Part shown: positions 1 through 5,209 of the stretch, piece after piece
Layout of the letters: the number at the start of each line of letters is the position of its first letter
Numbering within the stretch: position 1 is the stretch's first letter
NCBI GenBank assembly: GCA_945787625.1
Contig: CALZJL010000103.1
Coordinates: 1-5,209, forward strand
Direction of reading: 5' to 3'
Length of the DNA: 5,209 nucleotides
Source of the DNA: an uncultured Prevotellaceae bacterium
Lineage (GTDB): Bacteria > Bacteroidota > Bacteroidia > Bacteroidales > Bacteroidaceae
Translations under genes and position numbers: made by a program
The notes under the pieces: generated by a model
What the model was told of the DNA's origin: nothing
The model's database searches: none
The model's input: only the letters and a program-made list of their open reading frames with translations

Positions 1-263
1 CCTCGATAGTCGGCGTCGATGGTGCCTGGGGTGTTGAGCACGGTGATGCCGTGCTTGAGGGCGAGGCCGCTGCGGGGGCGTACTTGGGCTTCGTAGCCTG
101 GGGGAAGGGCGATGCGTAGGCCTGTGGGTATGAGGGCTCGCTGCATGGGCTGGAGCTCTATGGGGCTGTCGAGGTTGGCGCGGAGGTCCATGCCTGCGCT
201 TTGGGTGGTGGCGTAGGTGGGGAGGGGGTGGTGACTGTCGTTGATTATTCTTATGGGTTCCAT
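1..263 (-). CDS. dut: dUTP diphosphatase (dUTPase), N-terminal part, cut by window edge
   Basis: Trimeric-type dUTPase, which hydrolyses dUTP to dUMP and pyrophosphate. It keeps uracil out of DNA and supplies dUMP for thymidylate synthesis in the cytoplasm. Eighty-seven codons are visible before the gene leaves the window. Three family motifs can be read: motif 1 SAGMDLRA (residues 22-29), motif 2 RPRSGLA (62-68, phosphate binding) and motif 3 GTIDADYRG (80-88). Motif 3 contains the D83 that activates water and the tyrosine that stacks on the uracil sugar. Family members are about 145-150 aa, so roughly 60 residues are missing, including the flexible glycine-rich C-terminal motif 5. The ATG at 263-261 is right for the family because the first beta strand starts at residue 3. 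The gene begins 21 nt after the dgt stop, with an A/C-rich leader and no Shine-Dalgarno, so it is probably the next gene of the same operon. Family call is very secure. Confidence 0.95.
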   Translation of the reverse strand, partial: MEPIRIINDSHHPLPTYATTQSAGMDLRANLDSPIELQPMQRALIPTGLRIALPPGYEAQVRPRSGLALKHGITVLNTPGTIDADYR

Positions 264-284
264 CGTGTGTGTGGGTTGGGTTGG

Positions 285-1637
285 TCAGAGGGTCGGTATG
301 CTCATGCCGTTGATCTTGCGATACATGTCCATGGCGTAGACGTCGGTCATGCCTGAGATGTAGTCGAGGACAGCCATGATGCGTCCGTAGAGGGTGGGGG
401 CTTTGATGTCGTATTGGCTCGATACGCGGTTGATGAGGAGGCGCGAGATGGCGAGGTCGGTGTTGGTGACGGCGGAGATCATCATGTCGAGGAGCTCGGT
501 GATGACTTTGTAGCCGGCGATTTCTATGTCCATGACGTCGCGGGTATGGTAGATGCGGTCAAAGCTGACTTGCTCGCATTGGCGGTACGCGCTGTGGGGT
601 ATGGGGGAGATGTGGTCTATGAGACTGCCTTCAAACTCGCCTTGGAGTATGGTTGACTCGTGGTCGACGAAGACTTTGACGCATTCGCTTTCGAGGAGGT
701 TGATGACGCAGCTGCGTAGGTAGACGATTTGCTCGTTGAGGTCGCCGAGGGTCTGTAGACGCTCGGTGATCTGCTGCTGCTGGGGCTCGTCGAAATACGA
801 GAGGAGCAGACGCTGGGTCTCGGTGGTGGTGAGTATCTTGAGTTTGTGGGCGTCTTCGATGTCCATGATTTCGTAGCAGATGTCGTCGGCGGCTTCGACG
901 AGGTAGACTAAGGGGTGGCGTGCATAGCGCAGGGAGCCGGGGGGACTGGGGTATTGGCGTATGCCGAGCTCGTCGGCGATGAGCTTGTAGTTGTCCATGT
1001 CTTGACGGAAGAAGCCGAACTTGGACTTGCCTCCTGCCTGATCGCTGGTGAAGGGATACTTGACGATGGAGGCGAGGGTACTGTAGGTCATGACGAAACC
1101 TCCTCGGCGGCGTCCGTTGAAGTGGTGGGTGAGGAGACGGAATGCGTTGGCGTTGCCTTCGAAGTGGGCGAGGTCGGACCACTCTTGGGGGCTGAGACGG
1201 TCTTTGGTCTCAGGGCAGTAGTAGTCTTTGAGGTATTGTCCTTTGCCTTCGGTGAAGTAGGTGCCGATGGCTTTCTCTCCGCTGTGACCGAAGGGGGGAT
1301 TGCCCAGGTCGTGGGCAAGGCAGGCGGCGGAGACGATGCTGCCAAGCTCGGTGAAGTGGGTGTCTCTGAGGTGGGGGTGCTTGTCAAGGAGCTGACGGCT
1401 GACGTCGTTGCCTAAGGAGCGGCCTACGCTGCTGACTTCGAGCGAGTGGGTGAGACGGTTGTGTACGAAGATGGTGCCTGGCAGGGGGAAGACTTGGGTC
1501 TTGTTTTGCAGGCGGCGGAATGGGGCTGAGAATATCAGGCGGTCGTAGTCGCGCTGAAATTCGGTGCGGTCGTCGGTGCGTTGCTGATGGCCTTCCTGAC
1601 CGAGGCGTTTGTTTGACAGGAGTTGCTCCCAGTGCAT
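285..1637 (-). CDS. dgt: dGTP triphosphohydrolase (dGTPase), HD superfamily
   Basis: Predicted to hydrolyse dGTP to deoxyguanosine and triphosphate, controlling the dGTP pool in the cytoplasm. The 450-aa product is of usual family size (E. coli Dgt is about 505 aa). The N-terminal block SAPFRRLQNKTQVFPL (residues 37-52) is a clear Dgt signature. The HD metal site is complete: H64 in RLTHSLEV, H109-D110 in AHDLGNPPFGHSGE and the distal Asp at 251/252 in EAADDICYEI. The FEGNA block (159-163), associated with nucleotide binding, is present. I chose the ATG at 1637-1635. A longer reading from 1727 would add 30 low-complexity Pro/Ser/Thr residues and run back into the upstream acyltransferase gene. 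From 1637 the protein starts MHWEQLLSNKRLG, as the family does. It lies 19 nt after the acyltransferase stop and 21 nt before dut. Pairing with dut suggests joint control of dNTP pools; an anti-phage role by dNTP depletion is possible for this family, but nothing here specifically indicates it. Confidence 0.95.
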   Translation of the reverse strand: MHWEQLLSNKRLGQEGHQQRTDDRTEFQRDYDRLIFSAPFRRLQNKTQVFPLPGTIFVHNRLTHSLEVSSVGRSLGNDVSRQLLDKHPHLRDTHFTELGSIVSAACLAHDLGNPPFGHSGEKAIGTYFTEGKGQYLKDYYCPETKDRLSPQEWSDLAHFEGNANAFRLLTHHFNGRRRGGFVMTYSTLASIVKYPFTSDQAGGKSKFGFFRQDMDNYKLIADELGIRQYPSPPGSLRYARHPLVYLVEAADDICYEIMDIEDAHKLKILTTTETQRLLLSYFDEPQQQQITERLQTLGDLNEQIVYLRSCVINLLESECVKVFVDHESTILQGEFEGSLIDHISPIPHSAYRQCEQVSFDRIYHTRDVMDIEIAGYKVITELLDMMISAVTNTDLAISRLLINRVSSQYDIKAPTLYGRIMAVLDYISGMTDVYAMDMYRKINGMSIPTL

Positions 1638-1656
1638 TATCGTGTGTGCTTTTTTG
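1638..1656 (-). promoter_or_regulatory. translation-initiation leader of dgt, shared 10-mer with dut
   Basis: The 19 nt between the glsB stop and the dgt ATG contain an A6 run and then CACACACGAT (1648-1639), with no Shine-Dalgarno. The same 10-mer spans the start of dut (271-262), where its last two bases are the first two of the ATG. An unstructured A/C-rich leader directly before ATG 1637 supports this start for dgt over the upstream in-frame ATG. Whether the shared 10-mer is functional or just reflects the same base preference is open. Confidence 0.4.
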
Positions 1657-2643
1657 CTATGACAGGACGTAGAAGTTCTTTTTGTTTTCGGTGGTGGTGC
1701 CGATGAGCTCGGGGTGCTCGGCGGCAAAGCTGTCGATGTGGCGTATGCGCTTCTCGGGGAGAATGTCTTCGATGTCGATGAGTATGCCGGTCTCTTCGAC
1801 TGCTCCGAATCCGCTGTTGATGGCTGTACCGAAGAGGCGCATGGTGGGCGAGAGGTTCATGTAGGCGTTGACGAGGGGTGGTATGTTGGTGCCTCGCTCT
1901 CGGACGGCTTTGTTGAGTATGCGGTAGTCGGTCTTGAACTCGGCTTCGGTAAAGAGCTGGTCGAGGTCAGTGACGTCGGTCTCGTAGGAGAGGGGATTGA
2001 TGGCGCTGATGAGGTGGTCGGGGTCGGGGAAGTGCTTGTTGAGAAAGTATATGATGAGGTCGCGGCTGCGACGGTCAAACGAGGGGTACATGGTGAACTT
2101 GCCGAAGAGGTAGCGGGCATTGGGCTCGATGACGGTGACTGCGCCGAGTCCGTCCCAGAGGTTGTCGAGGGCGAAGATGCTCTTGCGACCCATCTCGCCG
2201 TTTTGGTATTCCTTGGTGACGAAACTGCGCCCGAGTTCGACGGTCCAGGGGGCGTATTGCTTCATGAACTGCTCGGAGAAGTGAAACATGTGGCTGGTGG
2301 CGAGGGCTGGCTGTCCGTCGGGGCCTATCTGCCAATCTGTGCCGAGTATGTAGCGGTAGCCTCCGAGTATCTTTTCTTCTGCGGGGTCCCATACGATGAG
2401 TTGCTTGTAGGGGGTGTCGCTGGTGTCGAATTCGTCAAGGTCGAGACTCTTGCCGGTGCCTCCGCCTGAGGCTCTGAAGGCTATCTCGCGCAGACGGCCT
2501 ATCTCGCGAAGGGTGTTGGGGGAGTCTTGCCATGTGACGATGTATATCTGGTTGTCGCCTTTGTTTGTGGTGCGTAGAAACCTGTCGGGGGTCAATTCTG
2601 ACTTGATTTGTTCGACAGGAACTTTCTCGATTATGTCTTCCAT
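1657..2643 (-). CDS. glsB: GNAT-fold lipid N-acyltransferase, GlsB/OlsB-like (glycine/ornithine lipid first step)
   Basis: A 328-aa protein of the OlsB/hemolysin-like GNAT group (Acetyltransf_5 type). These enzymes transfer a 3-hydroxy fatty acyl chain, usually from acyl-ACP, to the amino group of an amino acid. In Bacteroides the homologue GlsB makes N-acyl-glycine, the precursor of glycine lipids at the inner membrane. Visible support: REIGRLREIAFR (46-57) followed by a glycine-rich segment and DLDEFD (68-73), then ILGGYRYILG (92-101) for the core GNAT strands, then ELGRSFV (136-142) and a downstream LWDGLG (162-167), which are typical of this family. There is no signal peptide or membrane span. 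ATG at 2643 lies 9 nt after the upstream secreted-protein gene; the stop is 19 nt before dgt. The partner O-acyltransferase GlsA, often near glsB in Bacteroides, is not in this window. The amino acid used (glycine, ornithine or other) cannot be read from sequence alone. Such proteins are often mislabelled hemolysin. Confidence 0.82.
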   Translation of the reverse strand: MEDIIEKVPVEQIKSELTPDRFLRTTNKGDNQIYIVTWQDSPNTLREIGRLREIAFRASGGGTGKSLDLDEFDTSDTPYKQLIVWDPAEEKILGGYRYILGTDWQIGPDGQPALATSHMFHFSEQFMKQYAPWTVELGRSFVTKEYQNGEMGRKSIFALDNLWDGLGAVTVIEPNARYLFGKFTMYPSFDRRSRDLIIYFLNKHFPDPDHLISAINPLSYETDVTDLDQLFTEAEFKTDYRILNKAVRERGTNIPPLVNAYMNLSPTMRLFGTAINSGFGAVEETGILIDIEDILPEKRIRHIDSFAAEHPELIGTTTENKKNFYVLS

Positions 2644-2652
2644 GTATATGGG

Positions 2653-3018
2653 TTAGTTGATTATGATTTGTCTGTTGTTGATGAGATACTTGCCTCGGGG
2701 CAGTCCGCTGAGCCAGTTTGTGCCCTTGTTGAGCCGCATGACGATGTAGAAGGTGCCGTCGGAGGTGTAGATTGGGAGCATCTGGCTCTCGGGGCTGTGT
2801 ACCTTGAGGACTCTGCCTACGACTTGCATCTGGACTGGGCGATGCGACGTACTCATGGCGCTGCGTACGGCTCTGCCCATGTCGCGTACGGCGAGCTGGG
2901 CTACGCTGTCGGGCTTGATGTGCTTCTTGCGGTGACGCACATCGGCTCTTGCTTCTGAGGCAAGGGCTTGCCCCAAAAGGGTTAAGGATATAAAAAATGC
3001 TGTGAGTATCTTACGCAT
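2653..3018 (-). CDS. small secreted protein of unknown function (121 aa)
   Basis: I do not recognise the family. The protein has a clear Sec signal peptide: MRK, a hydrophobic stretch from I4 to about L15, and an ALA site with likely cleavage after A20. There is no lipobox cysteine, so the mature ~101-residue product should be a soluble periplasmic or surface protein. The mature N-terminus is strongly basic (RHRKKHIK, 28-35). The second half looks like a compact domain with beta-rich character: MQVVGRVLKVH (64-74), IYTSDGTFYIVMRLNKG (83-99), and a C-terminal WLSGLPRGKYLINN segment (102-115) that reads like a conserved core. The start at 3018 gives a clean signal peptide. The longer reading from 3048 is unlikely because it would begin inside the promoter. 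It is the first gene after the promoter and sits 9 nt before glsB, so a link to envelope or lipid biology is an inference from position only. Confidence 0.8.
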   Translation of the reverse strand: MRKILTAFFISLTLLGQALASEARADVRHRKKHIKPDSVAQLAVRDMGRAVRSAMSTSHRPVQMQVVGRVLKVHSPESQMLPIYTSDGTFYIVMRLNKGTNWLSGLPRGKYLINNRQIIIN

Positions 3019-3036
3019 ATATGCACTTTTAGCGCA

Positions 3037-3067
3037 CAAAAATATCAAAATTTTTTGTAAAATACAA
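3037..3067 (-). promoter_or_regulatory. Bacteroidota-type sigma-ABfr promoter for the secreted protein-glsB-dgt-dut unit
   Basis: Reading the minus strand, TTG (3067-3065) is followed by 20 nt and TATTTTTG (3044-3037). The second box fits the Bacteroidota -7 consensus TAnnTTTG exactly, and the first fits the core of the -33 TTTG at the usual 19-21 nt spacing. The surrounding DNA is very A/T-rich, unlike the GC-rich genes on both sides. Transcription would start around 3030-3033, giving a leader of only about 12-15 nt before the ATG at 3018. This supports that start codon. The rest of the 135-bp gap (3019-3153) shows no clear operator and no convincing stem-loop terminator for the gene upstream. 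Confidence 0.75.
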
Positions 3068-3153
3068 GAATCGTGGCGTATATCTGCGGCTTTTGCTTTG
3101 AATATGTGCGTTATGGGGCTGATTTGCGGTCGTGGGGGTGGGGTATGTGCTGG

Positions 3154-3975
3154 TTATATGCTGATGATCTGGCGTAGCTGGCTCCATAGTGTGTCTACCA
3201 TCGGGCTGCTTTGGAAGCGGCTGGAGATGGGGGCGTTTGTCTTGCCTACGTAGTAGCATAGTGTGTCGGTGCTTTGTAGGGCGCGGAGTGCTGGCTGTAC
3301 GCCTTGTCTGGGGGTCTTGATGAATGGGCGGAAGAAGAGGTCGGCGAGGGGGTCGTACCATCTGCCCATGGTGATCATGCTGCTGTCTACTATGCCTGGG
3401 TCGGAGACGTTGATGTATAGGTGGGGATTGCGTCGGGCGAGCGAGATGGTGTAGTAGAGGAGGGCGAGCTTGGAGCTGCCGTAGGTGCCGAGGCGGCTGA
3501 ACTGGCTTGGCTTCCAGTGGGGCCAATCAGGGCTGATGTGAGCGTACTTGGTGGTGAGTGATACCATGTTGACGATGTGGCTGCCTTGGGGCATGTGGGG
3601 GACGATGAGCTCGCAGAGCAGTGCGTTACCGAGGTAGTTGGTGGCGAAGTCTGTCTCGTAGCCGTCGGGGCTGAGGGTGTGGCTGTGCGCCAGGATACCT
3701 GCGTTGCAGAAGAGGGCGTCGATGTGCCGGTCGTGGAGGTTGGCGGCAAACTGGCGTACTGAGGCGAGCGAGGAGAGATCGAGGGGGTGGACTTCGATCT
3801 CGGCTGTGGGCTGGGATTGGAGCACTTGGGCGCGCACGGTCTCGGCCTTGTGGGGGTTGCGACATGCCATGATGACGGTGTAGCCTCGGCGTGCCATCTC
3901 GTGTGTGGCTTCGATGCCCATCGAGCCTGTGGCTCCGGTGATGATGATTACTTTATCTTTCTGAGTTCTTTCCAT
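3154..3975 (-). CDS. short-chain dehydrogenase/reductase (SDR), retinol-dehydrogenase-like
   Basis: A 273-aa cytoplasmic NAD(P)-dependent oxidoreductase with a single Rossmann fold, of normal length for a classical SDR. Elements in order: cofactor loop TGATGSMG (13-20), R39 just after the second beta strand in ACRN (a basic residue here usually favours NADPH), DL at 66-67, the NAG motif (91-93), and a complete catalytic tetrad N113, S139, Y165 and K169 (YGSSK, 165-169), then DPGIV (192-196) after the active site. The cofactor loop carries Ser at position 18 where the classical TGxxxGxG pattern has Gly. The ATG at 3975 lies inside the end of the upstream flavoenzyme gene, a 28-nt overlap in another frame. 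It is the right start because the first beta strand begins at about residue 8. Overlap implies translational coupling. Substrate is unknown; alcohol, ketone, retinoid-like or steroid-like substrates are all compatible with this subgroup. Confidence 0.9.
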   Translation of the reverse strand: MERTQKDKVIIITGATGSMGIEATHEMARRGYTVIMACRNPHKAETVRAQVLQSQPTAEIEVHPLDLSSLASVRQFAANLHDRHIDALFCNAGILAHSHTLSPDGYETDFATNYLGNALLCELIVPHMPQGSHIVNMVSLTTKYAHISPDWPHWKPSQFSRLGTYGSSKLALLYYTISLARRNPHLYINVSDPGIVDSSMITMGRWYDPLADLFFRPFIKTPRQGVQPALRALQSTDTLCYYVGKTNAPISSRFQSSPMVDTLWSQLRQIISI

Positions 3976-5171
3976 AGGTGCTCTGGGATATCGTTGCAGT
4001 TGTGGCAGCATACCATCTTGTCGGAGTACATCCGGGCTATGCAGTAATCGCGGTGGTCGCAGCCGCTGCGCGTGGTGATGTCGCCGGCCTTGAGCTTGTT
4101 GACGAAGTCGGGGTCGTTGACGAGGGCTCTGGCCATTTGTACGGTCTCGAAGCCTGCGGCGAGGACGCGCTCGATGCCTTGGCGTGAGACGAGTCCGCCT
4201 ACGTAGGTGAGGGGCATCTTGAGCTCGGCTCTGAACTTTTTGGCGTTTTCGAGGAAGAAGCATTCTTCGAAATCGTATTGCTTGATCATCCAGTTGCCGA
4301 AGAGTGAGACTACAATCTTCTGGGGCAGGGAGCGAAGGGGCATGTAGTGTGCCATGGTCTTGGTGGGTATGCGTCCGCGCATGACGGCCATGGGGGCTTT
4401 GCTGACGAAGCCTGAGGTGAGGACGATGCTGTCTGCTCCGTGGCGTTCTATCTCTTTGGCTATCTCGATGGATTCGGGTATTTCTATGCCTCCTTTGAAT
4501 CCGTCTTCCATGTTGTGCTTGACGAGCATGGCCATGCCTCGCTTGAGGCAGACTTCCTTGACTTCGTCGAGACACATGCTCATGAAGCGCATTCGGTTGG
4601 AGAGTGTGCCTCCGTATTCGTCGTGGCGATGGTTGGTGTAGGGGCTGAGGAATTGGGATATGAGGTAGCCGTGACCTGCGTGTACTTCGACGGCGTCAAA
4701 GCCGCTTTGGTAGCATAGCTCTACGGCTTTAGCGAAGTCTTTGGCTATGATGGGGAGCTCTTTCTTGCGCAGACCGCGGACGAAGGTGGGGGAATAGAGA
4801 TTGAATCCTGTGGAAGCTCCGACGGGGAAACAGCCTGCGGTAAACCAGTGGGTCATGTTGCCGCAATGTCCTAACTGTATGCTGGCTTTGGCTCCTTCGG
4901 CATGTATGGCATCGGTGATGTCGTGGAGCGAGGGGACGATTTCGTCTCTGAGCCATAGCTGGCTGTTGAATGATATGGCACTACGATTGATGGCTGCATA
5001 GGCGAGGGTGGTCATGCCTATTCCGCCTCGGGCTACGCTGACGTGATAGTCTTTGAGTTCGGGTGTGGGGCTGAAGTCTTTGCCCATTGACTCGAATGCT
5101 GCGGAGCGTATGGTGCGGTTCCGTAGCGTCACTGGGCCTATCTTGCATTCGTCAAATAGGTTGAGGGGCAT
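3948..5171 (-). CDS. Old Yellow Enzyme-family NADH:flavin oxidoreductase, 2,4-dienoyl-CoA reductase-like, single domain
   Basis: A 407-aa FMN-binding TIM-barrel ene-reductase. Support: LFDECKIGPVTLRNR (5-19) at the N-terminus, the catalytic/substrate-binding pair H164 and H167 in VHAGHGYLISQFLSP, DEYGG (184-188) with R193, the FMN-phosphate segment YVGGLVS, and ARALVNDPDF near the end. H-x2-H rather than H-x2-N is the pattern of the dienoyl-CoA reductase/trimethylamine dehydrogenase branch. That branch has a C-terminal 4Fe-4S site and usually an extra FAD/NAD(P) domain, which is absent here. The Cys cluster is present but altered: C371-x2-R374-x2-C377 and then C388, C389 and C392. Arg occupies the place of the second cysteine of the usual C-x2-C-x2-C. 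The family reduces activated C=C bonds; the physiological substrate cannot be read. The gene follows an A/C-rich repeat leader and overlaps the SDR gene by 28 nt, suggesting they act on one pathway. Confidence 0.92.
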   Translation of the reverse strand: MPLNLFDECKIGPVTLRNRTIRSAAFESMGKDFSPTPELKDYHVSVARGGIGMTTLAYAAINRSAISFNSQLWLRDEIVPSLHDITDAIHAEGAKASIQLGHCGNMTHWFTAGCFPVGASTGFNLYSPTFVRGLRKKELPIIAKDFAKAVELCYQSGFDAVEVHAGHGYLISQFLSPYTNHRHDEYGGTLSNRMRFMSMCLDEVKEVCLKRGMAMLVKHNMEDGFKGGIEIPESIEIAKEIERHGADSIVLTSGFVSKAPMAVMRGRIPTKTMAHYMPLRSLPQKIVVSLFGNWMIKQYDFEECFFLENAKKFRAELKMPLTYVGGLVSRQGIERVLAAGFETVQMARALVNDPDFVNKLKAGDITTRSGCDHRDYCIARMYSDKMVCCHNCNDIPEHLWKELRKIK

Positions 5172-5177
5172 GGTTGT

Positions 5178-5209
5178 TTTTGTTGTTTTGTTGTTTTGTT
5201 GTTTGGTTG
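5178..5209 (-). repeat. 8-bp tandem repeat in the leader of the flavoenzyme gene
   Basis: On the minus strand the unit CAACAAAA occurs three times perfectly (5201-5194, 5193-5186, 5185-5178). It is preceded by a fourth copy with one mismatch (CAACCAAA, 5209-5202) at the window edge. ACAACC and the ATG at 5171 follow directly. The leader is free of G and so cannot form stable structure. There is no Shine-Dalgarno and no TAnnTTTG box in the visible part, so the promoter must lie outside the window. Such A/C-rich leaders favour initiation in Bacteroidota. The repeat could also change copy number by slippage. Confidence 0.8.

Larger units (their letters stand above)
1..3033 (-). other. predicted four-gene operon: secreted protein, glsB, dgt, dut
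   Basis: Four genes on one strand are separated by 9, 19 and 21 nt, with no terminator-like hairpin or second promoter box seen in the gaps. They follow a single good promoter just upstream of the first gene. The unit may continue beyond dut past the left edge. Co-transcription is inferred from spacing only. Confidence 0.65.

Noticed and set aside
915..1415. Plus-strand open frame of 166 codons opposite dgt
   Set aside because: Antisense shadow of the dGTPase with low-complexity Val/Gly/Glu composition and no recognisable domain.
285..1637. dgt-dut pair as an anti-phage dNTP-depletion system
   Set aside because: No toxin, effector, phage or mobility genes are nearby. Both are standard housekeeping enzymes, and dut is not a depletion effector.
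1638..1727. 30-residue N-terminal extension of the dGTPase from an upstream ATG
   Set aside because: It overlaps the end of the acyltransferase gene, is Ser/Pro/Thr-rich and has no family counterpart. The ATG at 1637 gives the expected Dgt start.
1714..2469. Long plus-strand open frame of 251 codons opposite the acyltransferase gene
   Set aside because: It is antisense to a well-supported gene. Its composition is Val/Gly/Glu-rich without any motif, as expected from the complement of C-rich codons. No leader or family match is visible.
3023..3035. Small GCGC/GTGC stem with an A-rich loop between promoter and the secreted-protein ATG
   Set aside because: Only four pairs including a G-U, too weak to call a regulatory hairpin.
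3131..3145. G-quadruplex candidate in the intergenic G runs (ggggg, gggg)
   Set aside because: Only two good G tracts are close together. G runs are common throughout this skewed strand and are not specific.
3068..3153. Terminator for the flavoenzyme-SDR unit
   Set aside because: I found no GC-rich inverted repeat followed by a U run on the minus strand, so I cannot support one.
3976..4575. Possible 200-residue N-terminal extension of the SDR in the same frame
   Set aside because: The extension is Arg/Pro/His-rich out-of-frame reading of the flavoenzyme gene. The SDR fold starts cleanly at the ATG at 3975.

Overview
The window looks like chromosomal DNA from a Bacteroidota bacterium, most plausibly Porphyromonas or a relative. 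This rests on several things: a near-perfect Bacteroidota-type promoter (TTG, 20 nt, TATTTTTG), A/C-rich leaders without Shine-Dalgarno sequences, an OlsB/GlsB-like GNAT lipid N-acyltransferase of the type that makes glycine lipids in Bacteroidota, and a moderately GC-rich codon usage. The genus is an inference. I see no RNA genes, insertion sequences, CRISPR arrays, phage genes or convincing terminators.

All six protein genes lie on the minus strand, so the window reads right to left. At the right edge (5172-5209) is an A/C-rich leader made of an 8-bp tandem repeat. It runs into a single-domain Old Yellow Enzyme/2,4-dienoyl-CoA-reductase-like flavoenzyme (5171-3948). A short-chain dehydrogenase/reductase (3975-3154) overlaps the end of that gene by 28 nt. 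These two form a translationally coupled redox pair, which could reduce a C=C bond and a carbonyl of the same substrate. The substrate is unknown.

A 135-bp gap (3019-3153) carries a promoter at 3067-3037, which appears to start a second transcription unit. That unit contains a small secreted protein of unknown function (3018-2653), a GlsB/OlsB-like acyltransferase (2643-1657), a dGTPase (1637-285) and the first 87 codons of a dUTPase (263 to beyond position 1). The gaps are 9, 19 and 21 nt, so one operon is likely. It joins an envelope arm (secreted protein plus aminolipid synthesis) to a nucleotide-pool arm (dGTP and dUTP hydrolysis).

The window is mostly ordinary housekeeping and accessory metabolism. 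The points most worth checking are the Cys-to-Arg change at a canonical Fe-S ligand position of the flavoenzyme, the tandem-repeat leader in front of it, the uncharacterised secreted protein that opens the operon, and a strong G-over-C skew on the plus strand. The skew continues into noncoding DNA and suggests these genes may be transcribed against the replication fork.
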